Assembly: GCA_037389465.1 (NCBI GenBank)
Contig: JAZARR010000260.1
Location: 444,501 to 508,500 of the forward strand
DNA length: 64,000 bases
Source: Baylisascaris procyonis
Taxonomy: Eukaryota > Nematoda > Chromadorea > Rhabditida > Ascarididae
Direction: 5' to 3'
Below the pieces are notes generated by a model. That model did no database searches. It was not told where the DNA came from and saw nothing but the letters and a program-made list of their open reading frames with translations. This document shows positions 33,486 through 46,500 of the stretch, in pieces (position 1 is the first letter of the stretch; each line of letters starts with the position of its first letter). A program made the position numbers and the translations under genes.

Positions 33486-36400
33486 TGTACGATGTCAATC
33501 GTTTTCTTATAGAGGTAGAATATACGGATTGAGACCAATTTGACACACTTTGTCTACGCCAATTTCTCTAACACTATTGTCCACTAGTGTTTTTATCAGT
33601 GACAGCACTGATAACCGGCAATTGACGTGATTCGCCAATTGCAAAAGGCTAGGCGCATTCTCTCCCTCATTCACTTATCTTCTAAGTTTTTTTTTCCTGG
33701 CCGTTTATTCGTTCCTGAGCAAAACTTGTTTTCTTTCATATTGGGCTTGCTTCCTGTTCAAATCAAATAATCTGTTTTCCTCGCTCTTTGCACTTAGTTC
33801 ACTCGCAAAAGATTGTTTAACAGCGATGTCTATAGCGGTTAACTTGTAGTTTTTTATGAGGTTTAAATCAAAAATCGGCCCACACATAGTGATACAGAAA
33901 AATTCGATTAAGCCATCACTCATTTTTTCGTTTATAAATGAAATTTTTTAATTTTCGTAATCGTCCAGTGTGATTTCATACCTTCGTACCCGTCGGCGAT
34001 GTCGCCTAATTGCACTAATGCTTTCATAGTGTTCCGAGTGAATGAAACATCGATAAAGTAGCCGCGCAAACTTATCAACATTAATGATTGACTCCAACGT
34101 AATTGTATTTCTTCGTGTAATCTTTATATAATACATTATTATTCATATTTATGTAAATTAAGCATTTCTTTATGTAACATAAAAATATTATATTATTCCT
34201 CTCACATGCCTTCGTTATATGTAGTCTACTCTGCATCATCAATAAATTTTCTCCACTTTAGCAACTTCGCTTATCGACCGCCGCATTGCATGTGTTTCGT
34301 TGCGATATCACCACTTATTATCAATTTTCTTTCACTTCGTTGGAACAATTTATGAAATACATTCAAATTGCATCTAATCGAAGAGAATTTCATCTAAGCC
34401 GAGCAAACTCTCTGTTATCGTGTGTGGCGCTATAACTATAATGAAGAGCACTATAATATTGGAATATTTTATAGTAGCGAACTTTACAATTTACAGTTAC
34501 ATCTCATGATCACCATCGATGGATGCGTTGAATGGTTGGAAATTAATATTGCCCATCTATGTGCCTAATCGAATGCGTTTTCTATATTTTTGATGCATAT
34601 ACAAAATATGCGCAAAAATATCCGGCGTAATATTTATCGCGCGCTCTCAGATGATAATTGCCGGTGTTCGCTTGTTTGTCCACCTATTATTATTCGAATT
34701 TGGGGGATCGATTTCCTATGAATTGCACAATTTGAATATTTTACATATTTCATATATTTTGTCAACTTATCGATGATTGAATTGGTTTTCTAGTTTAAAA
34801 AATTTGCATATTTCTTAGAATTCCAATGCGTAAGTTGTTTATTTTGGTGGCGCTCGTTTTTGATCGTCTAGAAATAATAATAATCAAATATTTTTTTCAG
34901 GAAACAGCTCAGTTTCAACGTTTACCAAAAATTGCGCCTGCTTATTGTATATACTTTCGTTTCAATGCACTCTATGATATGACTTCGGTCTCAAGCAATT
35001 CCCAGGACCTCTAAGCTCAATTAAAAGTCATAGCCTTGAGATGAGCTTAATTCTAACCACTTGTTTTATGTGCTTCCGGAGATTTGCATCTTTATTACAA
35101 TTTTGTACCTGCATGCATGTGTACCGTGGGAAGAGGAGAGGCAGTTGAAGCTAGACTGCGGAATTTCGGTGCATAAATATATCGGTTGTGCTCCAAAAAT
35201 GTATGAGATGAAGTCATGTATTATTTTTCGATCTAACACTTGTTAATCGATCAATTTCGAAAAAAATTCTGCATATTTAAAATGTTTCAAGAAATTTGAG
35301 TGCATTTCCTATTTGCGGAATTTTCTTTTTACACCGATCAGATGGAGGAAACGACAATCTTTTCATGAGGAATTTTATAGTCGACCAGCTCACTAAAAAC
35401 ATATATCATTGCTAAATTTTTGTAATTTTCAAATATATTGAGGAATTCGTTACTCAAATGATATGGAATATAAACACACAGACCCTATCAGTGAACTCGT
35501 TGCGCTTCACATTTTTTTACGCTTTACCATCCAATTTTTCACTTGTTCTTTGATCAACAAACAGCAATCTTTCTTCTGTCGTTAGCAATTTACCGTTGAA
35601 TATTCTCGTCGGCTTGCCCTATGCGTTCCTAATCATGAACTATTTCAATATTTAATTTTTACAGACACATCGGAACAAAGGCGATTTTCATCGCTGCCAC
35701 AATATTTGGTCAGTTCGCATTTGAATGCATCACTGAAAAACATTAGCGCATCGTATCGATCCAGCTAATTGAATTTGCGCATAAGTTCAACGTTGAACTT
35801 AAGGTCATGAAGACGAAGATTAGACAATGGAAGTCTCGATCTTTCTTTATTGTAATATGAAATTGTTTGTCCTTTCTTACTGGCAATAGGGGCGAAATAA
35901 ATCCACTTATATTTAAGGACTTCAAGTAGCACTCACAACTTTTCATGTTTTGAGATCGGCTGTGATATGATCGTCTTAATAGGCTATCTATGGTATTATT
36001 GGGGTCATTTTACTGGCACTCGCCGGCTATATATGTCAATTTCGCTAAATCAGAGTCTTAAGAAAGTTTTTGTAAGGATTAACAATGATCATCTCGAAGC
36101 ACTTTCTATCATATTGCTAATTAGGTGATCGTTGCACAAAAAAACCAATGAATTTGACCAAGCTCGTGACCGCACTGGTAAAAAATATTGTTGTTCTGTT
36201 GACAAGGACATTTATAAGTATTTTATTTATATCAAGCTATGAAATGTTATAATATTCTAGTAAGTACACCCATTATTTTGAGAGTTAGCTACAACTATAA
36301 AATTAGTGAGGAGTACAACAAGAGTACAAATATTTTGTATTTCCATTAGAAAATGCTTGCATTTGCAAAAATTTTATTCAAATTTAAAGTGGTTGTTGAA

Positions 36401-37489
36401 TATTGCACATTTTCACATTGCCCATAGCATTATGCTATCAATGATATATTTTACAATTTTTATTGACTTATCGTTGGCATTTAAATTCGCAGAAATTTTT
36501 GTTGTTTGTTATGCTTGGTTGTATGTGATTCACCTTATGCGTCTTAATTATAAAGATTGGCACATAGTTTAGTACGAAAATAGGAGCTACCCATTTATGA
36601 TATATTCATTTATTTTAATAGTAGTTAACAAATAAGCGAACATTTTCATAACATATTTCATTTAAAAAAATCCTCTAAATTTCATTTAGATACACATGCA
36701 GGAAACAGATATTAGCGTTTCAACTTGCATTTTTCATTTGCCTCTTTTCTACTCTTAATCAACCTCTAGTTAGCTGATGAGAAATCTTTTCAATTTTATT
36801 GTTAAGAATTTTGCAGCAGAAAAATTCTCGTTTGAAATTCGAAATTATTAGTAGCAATTTATAAATTTTAACTCAAGCTCACATTTAAAAATCACATTAA
36901 ATAATTCATTCAATTTTTTACTCTGACTTCTAAGTTCTTCTTTATTTGCTTCCATTATTCCTATACTTGAAAATTTCAACGTTAAAGCTTTACTATTTGA
37001 GAAGCGTCTTTCAAATAACCTCCAATTCGCTTGAAATATTCCTTAACTAAACATCTAAGCAAATCTTATTTGTAGTTATATCGTTTGCTTTCTCAGGCTT
37101 GTTACCATATTTTACATAATATGCTTATACTTTTCTAACAGGAACTATGAGTACAATATTGTGGCAAGTACGATAAATCGACTTACAGTACAAGTATAGT
37201 AAGGTTATGTTTTTTTTTTCAAACCATAACAACGGCAGCGTTTGCAGCTCATTTCTAGAGAATTAACAAATTAAAAAATTTCGTGCAATGCTCATAGCAA
37301 TGATGGCCATAAATAGCATCTCAAGCAAGCTCTCGAGCAATCGTTTACTAAATATTTTTAGACGATCGAGGCGTATTTTGATATATTCACATCGATGTTG
37401 CAATAGAGCGTTTCAGCGAACATATAAGGCTTAGCACCACTATTTCTCTTTGCTGCTTTCCTCTTTTAGCTATTTTCTATTATTTTAAT

Positions 37490-37535
37490 TAATTTAAATA
37501 TGTTATAATTTAAATATATTATAAGTTAAATATGC
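37490..37535. repeat. AT-rich short tandem
   Basis: Three successive degenerate units of the form TTTAAATATGTTATAA lie side by side. Confidence 0.6.
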
Positions 37536-38590
37536 TTACCTATAAAGTTGTGAAGTCTAAAGATTGAAATTGAAATGTTAAGAAATATAATTGAAATAGA
37601 TATGCGCGCTATTTTGAATGGAATATTTTCTAAGCAATTGTATGAATGAACTAAGGAAGGAGCATGGGAGAGAACGAATGCGGAGAAAAGTGAAAGGAAG
37701 TGAATTTGTGGAAACATTTGCCTAATTCTTATGAAATTCTCTATTGTTCGAAATTGCTTTTTTTCCGTCCATTAAAAAAAAAAAAATGGATTCGTATTTC
37801 TGCTAGTGCCTGTTTTTTTAGCGCAATAATAAAATGCTCCTATGAGGAACCACTTTGAAAAGTTTTATATTTACACTTACCTGCTAACTTATCGTTATTA
37901 GTGGACGATTACTTATTAACTAAACGAAGCGAAAATTCGTTTCTTTAGTTTTTTGCACTCATTTTAAATTTCGATTTGTTATGCACGTATGCATTATGCA
38001 CATATGCAAATTAATGCTTGCTAAGGGCATTATAGAGACTTTCACATCTATGCATATATATGTGCTTACTTGCCTCCTAGGTGTGTTAAATCTAGAAAAG
38101 TCTAAATTCTAGAGCTAAAATGGAAAATTATGACTTCTAGACCCGAAAAAGTTGGTCGGCATATTTCACATTACATGTTGACGTTCAATAACAATTTTTA
38201 AATTGATCCGTTAACGCTGAAAAAGAGTTCTGACTAATCAAGTTGAATCGAAAATTGACAAGCATTATGCATTGATTTTATTCATATTTCACGCAGACTG
38301 AACCTTTAAAAAACCTCTTCTTTGTAGAAAATTTATACAAGCGGTCCGATTAGTCTAAATATGAATACACTACAACGCACATTGCATTATTTGCTAATTG
38401 GCAATTCACCAAATTTATTAGCCTAATGGGCATAAATTGCATAAACTATTGTCATCTCAACTCCATCGACGCTCGCATTGCCCACTTGCTCATCAGGTAT
38501 TCATTCACCTGTGCAGCTTCATAGATTCTAGCAATGCCTATAGATAAGCTCACCAGAGCGCTTTGTTTTTTAGGCTCTGTGGGGGAAGGG

Positions 38591-38657
38591 AGAATCAAAT
38601 ATTTAAAATTTCAGAATCAAATATTTAAAATTTCAGAATCAAATATTTAAAATTTCA
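38591..38657. repeat. 22-nt tandem repeat, three exact copies plus decayed ones
   Basis: The unit AGAATCAAATATTTAAAATT plus TC is repeated three times head to tail. Degenerate versions (AGAATCAAATAA and similar) continue to about 38755. Each unit junction recreates TTTCAG, a nematode acceptor core. Confidence 0.9.
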
Positions 38658-40542
38658 ATGTTTTGCGGTGAAAGGATCAATCAAATATTTTGTTTCAGAA
38701 TGTATCAAAGAATCAAATAAATGTTTTCAATGTTTCAGAATCAAATAATTTCAATCACCATGTTTAGACTCTCTTCGGATCAGGTCTATCATAATGCTGC
38801 ATATACTTAGCTCTCCACTTAATCCAGATGAAAGTTTATCAATAGAAATTTGTAGCACAAAAAGAAATCAATCCTCTTAGATGATCCTAGAAATTGAAAA
38901 ATGTCTTCCTTACACGTAAAAGTATATGAACCCTTTGGCGTATTCAGCAGGCACTTTTCAAAACTTTTCTTTTCTCTGCTCGCTCATCCGCACAATTTTT
39001 TGTGACCAATTGTGTGATGCATCAAAAATTCACTTGTGTGTTTAGCTTGATATATGAAGAAGAGAAGGGAGAGCAAATAAAGAACACGGTTGTGGAGCAA
39101 CAATTCAGCAATATACCAAGAAAATCAGAAAAAAAATATATGTACCTTGCGGAAATATGAAATTTTAATAATGGCTAGCTGCTTAAATATGCTCGACCAT
39201 CGAAACGTTTCCTGAAATATCCGATCAGTCAATAAGCACATCCAATATTTCATGTGAAAATTTCAGCCGCTTTATTCAATGAAATTTTTTAGCTATCATA
39301 TCAGCTAATCACATTCGCATCTAGCTCTATAGCACGATTAGTGATAGGAAATAACTTATAGGCTAGTGAAAAACTTAGATTTTGCCTTAAAGTTTTTCTA
39401 TAGCTAAGAATTTTTCAATATAGAGTTATTGAAAACGAATGAAAATTACTGAAAAAAAAAAAAACAACGAATTAATGAAAATGAAAAAAAAAAATGTTGT
39501 TGTTTCAACGGACCGACAAACAGACAAATGCCAACATATGCAAAGGCATGACTTCCAGAATGCGCCCAGCATACGCAAATTTCCAAACTCATAGAAAAAT
39601 GCGTCATGAATGATAGTGACAGTGATCAATGCCTGAGCTAATATAATGAATGGTATCGCATATCACTAATATCCATGACGATAAAATGTGTGAGAGCAGA
39701 GAAACAAAGGAGACTGCCCTCGCTACCGTTTTTACCCAATGATTCTCCATAGGAGGTTCCGCAAAACCACCGGAAGCGCTGTGACATCTTCGGTGCCGCT
39801 AGTCGTACACATCAACTGAAACTTACTGCTGAATATGAACTTCTAATCAGATTCTTCGGTGCACATAATTAATTACGATCGTTCTGTTGATGATCTACCG
39901 AAGGACTCATTGGATAATAGCAGAAGACCCCTAAATTCGAATGTGGGCATTGCTAGCTTCATCGAGGACATTTAGTGTTAGAAGATCATCACTAAGAATC
40001 TGTCGACGGCAGAAAGTGGGAAGGAGTATTCAACATGCTGAGCATGAATATCGACTGGTTTTTTTCTCTGAACCTACCCCCCGGTTCGATTCTTTGATAC
40101 ATTTTGAATTCTTTGGCTCTTTGGCTCCACCAAAATACGAACCGAATTGGCTCTTTCATATTCTTTGAACTTGTTGGGCTTGGCGAAAAACAACGTTGAT
40201 ATTAGTATTCAACATGGTGAGCAGTCCCATGGACAGGATTTGATGAATTGTGAGGCGAAAATTTTGTTTTTCTAAGTGAAACCCAAAGACACCTAAAGCG
40301 CTCACAAGTGTGCTGTTCGCCAAGTTTTCAGTACTTTTTTGTCTAGCTCAAGAACCTCAGCGCCTTTTTATATGAGCATAGAAAAGCCAATCAACTTTCA
40401 CTCATTTGCACCGTTTATCATCGGCTCCTAGTGTTCTGAAGGAACTTTAGAGTGCTCAGCTTCAAATGGACCATTCATTAAGCAGCGAAGGAGCCCTTAA
40501 GCCCGTTTCTTTTAGCTCGATGCCGTTATTGCGCAATGAATT

Positions 40543-40584
40543 CCACAATAATGAGAAGAAGCAATACCACCCAATTAGGGTGGT
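40543..40584. repeat. Small hairpin beside a repeated 17-mer
   Basis: AATGAGAAGAAGCAATA is shared with about 4308-4325. It is followed by a perfect 7-bp hairpin (ACCACCC, loop AATTA, GGGTGGT; 40566-40584). The other copy lies next to its own hairpin (4281-4296). Confidence 0.4.
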
Positions 40585-41287
40585 AGGGAATCCCCATCTG
40601 AGCTAATATGGGCACATTTGGTGGTGAGTTGTTTAACGTGCGGCCATGCACTACCAATCTAACGTCGAAATGTGAAAATCATCGAAATTTGTGAAGAAAC
40701 CCAATCATCGAAATTTATCACTTCTGAAGGCAATTTTTAGTGGCTTTTAACGGCAAAGAAATTCCATTCCTCTATCGCTTCTGAGTTATTTGTTTTTAGA
40801 TGCCAAACGAGAGGCATTCGTAGCAATTTTGGAATCTCCGATTAAATCTGATAAGGAGGAACTGTTGAGGAGTTTCGTTTTTGTCAACTTGTCGCCTCAT
40901 TTTTCTCAGTAAAAATTTTCTTTTATCTTTTTTTTTTGGTATGAGAAGACGATTGGAAACTGCAAACAAACCCGGCAATTGGGAACTTGAAGTAAGAGAG
41001 TGCGGAAAGGTTCGATGTGATGTGTAAGTTTCCCGTTTCAAGTAGACCTTTCCGGAAAAAATTTGATGCGAAGAAATCGCATGAATTTTTGCAGTAGTTC
41101 AATAAAACGATTCATTGTGATCTACTTCGAGTTTTTGATAATTTCCATCATTTTTGGCGAATCCCCATTAATTGCCCAAACATCTAACACTCAACAACAG
41201 ACGATTGTATCTCCTGCAAAGAACATATGGTGCCGAGGCAGCGATCCTAGTGTAAGCAGCAGATCGACATCCCACTCGAGCTAGGGG

Positions 41288-41342
41288 GACGCGTGCGTTT
41301 TTCTTTTTGCGTGTGTGTTGGTTTGGGTTAGCCGCACGCGTC
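41288..41342. repeat. Perfect 10-bp GC-rich inverted repeat
   Basis: GACGCGTGCG (41288-41297) and its reverse complement CGCACGCGTC (41333-41342) flank a 35-nt spacer inside an otherwise AT-rich intron, about 2 kb before CAP exon B. It may be part of a regulatory element or foldback repeat. Confidence 0.6.
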
Positions 41343-41573
41343 ACATCGATAGCTCCTCCTTCTATTATCGCCACCGCAAATTGTGCTGATTCACCACGGC
41401 CACAATTTCTTCATTGAGGAAGGCGGGGTGCGAGATTTTTATCATTCGCTGTTTTAGTGGTGAATTGTTTAATTGCGTTTACCTCCCTTCAATTTGTGTC
41501 GTTTCGTTGTCGTGTTCCCCTCTTTTACCTTTTAATGTTTTTTGTTTTTTTTTTAAGAAGTACTATGCACTAT

Positions 41574-41576
<3 letters not shown>

Positions 41577-41631
<55 letters not shown>
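41577..41631. repeat. (AT)n microsatellite
   Basis: An uninterrupted AT dinucleotide tract of about 27 units. Confidence 0.98.
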
Positions 41632-41634
<3 letters not shown>

Positions 41635-42033
41635 GTCGAATTGGTACTTCCAGCAACGGTTTACCCGAAGTTTTCGCGTTGATCAAACCGCCTGAAGAGT
41701 TGGGCACAAAAATGTGTAATCACTGATCTCAAATATTTCATAAAGGCTACGAGCTCAGTTTATCGCACCACCGGCCGAATGTGACCACCGGAAGTCCATT
41801 TTTAATCAAAAAATCTATTGAAATGGTCGATCGTGCAGGAAATACCTTATAAGTTATCGTTTCGTTGTTTATCGGATATCGTTGCGAATGATGTGCCAGC
41901 TGGTTGAAATTGCAGAATGTGCTTTTTCCTATCAGGTGTTTTCTTACCAGATATTCTTACGTGTGAAAACTTCACCGTTAGCGTTCTCTCCTGTGGAAAT
42001 AGTAAAGCGCATTGTAGCATTCTTATCGACTCA

Positions 42034-42056
42034 TGTGTGTGTATGTGTGTGTGTTT
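42034..42056. repeat. Short GT-rich microsatellite
   Basis: Alternating TG/GT run with one TAT interruption. Confidence 0.85.
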
Positions 42057-42248
42057 GTTTATGAGACAGCGGAGTCTACAAATTACAGTTTTGTGCTTGT
42101 TTGTTCGAAGGGATGTTGGCTGAGTTGTGTTGAACGTGAGTCATGCACGACTACCTGAATGGGTGCATTAAAAAGATTGTCACTTTCTCATTGTGTTGCT
42201 GCACTCTCCCAGTCGTTCCTCTCTAAAGTTTCGCTCCCCTTGGCTTGT

Positions 42249-42660
42249 CTAGTCGTCCAGGTTTCCTTGAAGATATGCATCCTCTATCGAGCTGGGATCG
42301 GGTAAATTGCGTGACGACTTAGGTATAAAGGGCGAACAGTTTATCACACTTACACAGTAAGGTGACAAGCTAGTAGGGACTCGTTGACACGGATGGTTTC
42401 GATCGTCGGCACGATCCCGTAGTCGCACCGGCGAACTCCACGGTGCCACCGGTTGCCTAACGCTTTTTAAAGGCCCCATGTAGGTCCACTCTGCCTCAGA
42501 TCCTTCCTAGAAGCTGGAGTGAATACATGAGCACATCAGCCCCTTTTATACCCTCCCGATTGTGCCTCAGGCGAGCCTCACAGCACATGTTGGATGGTCA
42601 TTTGATCTGCCTGTGTGTTCTTGACATACCCGACTGGTTTACCTTGCACCCCGTCTAGAG
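42249..42660 (-). mobile_element. GC-rich island with TATA box, possible solo LTR
   Basis: This block is much more GC-rich than the intron around it. On the minus strand it contains GGGTATAAAAGGGGCTG, an excellent core promoter. A possible 5' end TGTCAAGAACAC lies upstream, and about 250 bases of unique-looking sequence follow. That arrangement is typical of a retrotransposon LTR. No target-site duplication or second LTR was found, so an unrelated promoter insertion is possible. Confidence 0.3.
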
Positions 42661-42733
42661 TTTTATCAATTTAGCATTATAGGTGATAGACTCCCACTCC
42701 TCAGTCACCTCCACCGTTTTCCCACACCATAAT

Positions 42734-42744
42734 CCCCCCCCCCC
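42734..42744. repeat. C11 homopolymer
   Basis: A run of eleven C on the plus strand, followed about 40 bases on by degenerate ACAC simple sequence (42787-42880). Confidence 0.9.
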
Positions 42745-43414
42745 ACTCATCATCCGTTTTCGCTCTTCGTGCTTTTATCTCTTTTTTTGGACACATACAG
42801 ACACACAGACGCACATACACACAGGCACGCTCAAACGCACACAGACACATAGACGCAAACGGACACAGAGAGGCACACACAGCCACTTTTTTTCGACGAT
42901 TAACATATTCATTTCTTCCAGTTTGAGTGTGAAAATGATAACCTCTGCAATGGGATTTTATTGTTTACTTCCTTTCACGTCTTCTCTTTTGTATCGTTTT
43001 TTTTTTGTAGCGTATATTGCTCACCTATAAAATATTTTTACGGATCTTTATAAATGTTGAAAAAAAAACCTTTTAGTTTGTATAATAAATCGCAGTCAGA
43101 ATCGGAATTTTTTATTGAACTCGTCGTATATATTTTAAATTCCTTAAAGCACTATGCGATTATTTTCTTCGCACAATTTATGCAAATTAGCCGATTGATA
43201 TTTATTCGACAATATTTGAAAAATGTGAATTATCTTCAGTGGCAAGTATTTCATTAGAAATGAGCCATTTTATTTACATCTTTTACATTCAAGTGCATAA
43301 AATAGTCTTTTACATTAGCTATATGTTGATGTTGGTATTGCAGTATCGACTAGCATGTTCTATTGTATGCATTGATGGAATAATTTTAGAAGGCGGATAA
43401 GATTCTAATTTCAG

Positions 43415-43589
43415 GTGAAATCGTATTTGGTACCAGAATTCACTCAAATGAGCACTTCACCAGTTGATATCGAAAAGATCCTTCAAAGGCTAGAGCTAGT
43501 CGCAACACGCCTCGAAGCTATCAGCGCTCAGAAGCCGACAATTGCGCCTAAACCGGCTAGTAGGAGTGTTTCGTCAATAAATGCGAATG
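43415..43589 (+). CDS. CAP exon B: coiled-coil start
   Basis: Acceptor TTCTAATTTCAG and donor AATG, then GTATGT, in phase 1. The exon is open from its first base (VKSYLVPEFTQ), so it can be joined to exon A or used from the internal ATG at 43448. It encodes the N-terminal oligomerisation helix of CAP, followed by a Lys/Pro/Ser-rich linker ([11 protein letters not shown]). Confidence 0.88.
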
Positions 43590-46500
43590 GTATGTATTAT
43601 AATTGTTGTTAAATTATGAGTGGAAGAGAGTTGGATTAATCGCATAATTCCTTTTTATCGCTAATCACTATTTTAATTCATAAACTCCGATGAAATAGTT
43701 AATAAAAATTTTTGAATTCAATTTCTAAAACATTCTCGGCCAGCTATTCCCATTTTCCCTATTATCATAAACAACGTAGTAGTATAATAGTTTTTTTGGT
43801 TATGACCAAGTAATCCGTCGAGTAGAGATGGAATAATAACTTATGCTGATGTTTCGGCTGTTTGAGCCATAATCATTAGCACACCAAACAGAAACTCATT
43901 ATATAAAACACTTTTCTACGTTTCATAGAGTTGCATGGAGATATATAGTACTATAAAAACTATTACACTACTATATCTACCGATCATGCATCTGCGAAAC
44001 AACAGTGTTACTACTCATATGCATCATAAAAGTTCAAAGAAAATTGAAAAGGATGAGCTGTTATTATTAACTTGCCGATCGCCATACATTCGTTGGCACT
44101 GCAGTTCGAATTCAGTGTTCTAATTGCATGATACTTACGTTATCTAAAGGTTTATTACGTTACTAGCAAATGAAAGGCTAACAAATTGGATTTTATTTTT
44201 GTGTGTTTTATTTTTTATTTTTTTTTTTCAACGAATTATCTGGTCTATTCAAACAGTGATTTACTGTATACAATAAAACGAATTGATCTATTGCGCTAAA
44301 AGACCGAACTGCATTTTTTATCGTTTGCCGTTGATATGCATGCAAAATTCTCTATAATCTTGTGCTAACCTCAATTTTAAAGTTCATATCAACTAAGCCT
44401 AGCTGCTATAGAAGCACTCGTTCACTAAAGAGCTCGTTGTATTTTGAGAAATAAAAATAAGTTCTCGGAATGATTATGCAAGTCTTATAATATTGGTTGT
44501 TAAGTCAATCTCAAGTACTGGTTGAAAGTGGGCATTCCTACATGAGTGCTCAACTTCGGTTAAAACATCAAGTGAGTTTGTAGGTTTTTATCGGGAGGGG
44601 TTGTTAAAAGAGTGCTATTGCTACTTATTCACGATCATTTGTAGCAGTAAAGTTATGTCGGATCAACGTTGACTGACGTGGTCAGCTTCTCTGCTACAGA
44701 AGACCTAACAGAAGTTGACCAAATAAAGTAACTTCACTGATATAAGTCCGGTCGGCCGATGTACCGTAGAACGCCCATATATATCATTCTAAATATAGGT
44801 CCTCCGCCGACGAATACGTAAGTTCAGTGCTTGAAAAGGCCAAAAAGCGCTGTAAATATCCCACTGCTACGTACCCCCTGAAGAAATTTCAAATTCCACA
44901 GATCCACGGATACGTGATTATGCATTCCGCTTTCGGACATATATAAAACACTGCAACATTGAGCTTTAATTCGTTTTTCACGCTGACTTGCAAATTACCT
45001 GTGCGTTCGGCCTTGCTACGCTTCACATCATTTAGAGGATTTGATGTATTAAAAATCTGTTACCCTTTCTCTCAGGAAACCAAAGAGAATTCTGAGGCGT
45101 CCTTGGCTGTAAGCCTTCTTCCTCGATTACGGCTCTCCTGAATGGTTTTTGGAGAAAGCCTTACCTTCTGCGCGTCATTAGTAGGGTTTTTATGATTATT
45201 TATCGAATTGATTAGAGTGTTTGTGACTTCATATAGTCTAAATATTAGTGGACATTCTCCGTTATTTTCCCTCTTCCCATCAGGCTTGCTGCTTTATTAA
45301 CCTTAATCAACATTGCACTTAATGCGAATAAACGTCTTTTCATTACTGCCACTTCCGGTTAGGTAAAGTTGTAAGGTCGCATGAAGGTTAGAGCTTAGCC
45401 TCGACATCTGCGCATCGGATGCTGGCGAGTTGATTCACCGTTGCTCCGCTTAAGAACAGATTCCACACTTGCTCCATCGCCCTCGTCCCAATGAGGGTGC
45501 TGATCGGAGTGGCTCCGTTGAACGAAGACAGAGAGTCGTCGGAGTCTTCTCAAAACGTACCGCGCAGTAGATAGTATGAAACAGTGAGTCGGTTTATAGC
45601 TTATAATGTCAGATTTTTGCGGCACCGCAAGGGACGAAGGGACAAGGGGTGGATGACTGCATCACTCGCATTTTTGCAAGCTGATTTCTAGTGATACTTT
45701 GAAGCATGCTTCTTGTTAAGCGATCCCCTCATCCGTGCTCACGATCACTTCTTGCTAACTGTTTTACGCAGAATAACGTCCAGTATGAATTAGCGCTTAA
45801 CATCTAGTGGAATTTTGCGGTCGTATTCCTATCACCAGACTATTTCCTTAGCACTTCATTCTGTTCCTAAAACGATGTGGACTTATGCAAAGAAAAAATT
45901 TAGAAGCTGCTCACTGTGATTGCACATAAGCCCCCCCGGCTATTTTATGATTGGATTGCCACTAGTGGCCTGAAATTATGCAACCGCGGGGAAGGAGGAA
46001 GCATGTAATTGAATGAGAGATGGAGGGAAAGGGAGAGAGTTCGTCAATGAAAGAGGTTAACCTTTTAAAATGCGTTTTTAACCAATTTTTCGGCTAAAAA
46101 GCCTGTGGGTTACTGCACATACGTCAGAAAGACCAGCGAATAAGTTCTATGCGTGTTCGCAAGTCTAGAATAGATTCGTGTGGAATATTTGTCGCTGTTT
46201 AACCTGCCCCATTTTCGCCCCCTCCTTCCTCCTCGATCAATCCGTCGCCCGTCCTTCTCCACCCATCTTCCTGTCGCACTCGTTTGCTTTTATCTCATTA
46301 TCAGAAAAGGTAAATGAAATATTTACTTCAATCCTTTTAAAATCATCTTCGATATAAGCTTTTTATAAAAATGATCGTTCATTGAACGAAGTACCTGTTC
46401 AGTCTTTGGTGCATCGATTGCACAATTTGTGTTGAAAAAACCAGCTGCGAAGGTCGAGTCTCTTTATCTTCCCCCATCCTTTACCTTGACATCTACTGCG

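Larger units (their letters stand above)
30639..43414 (+). other. Very AT-rich 12.8-kb intron (or intergenic) region
   Basis: If exon A is joined to 43415 this is intron 1. It holds a 22-nt tandem repeat (38591-38657), an AT-rich three-copy tandem near 37490-37535, (AT)n at 41577-41631, a perfect 10-bp inverted repeat at 41288-41342, GT- and AC-rich simple sequence at 42034-42056 and 42787-42880, a GC-rich TATA-bearing island at 42249-42660 and a dispersed repeat at 33413-33485. A canonical-looking 71-nt intron (34830-34900) and two small minus-strand ORFs (33705-33923, 33948-34136) are noted, but none is firm. Confidence 0.5.
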
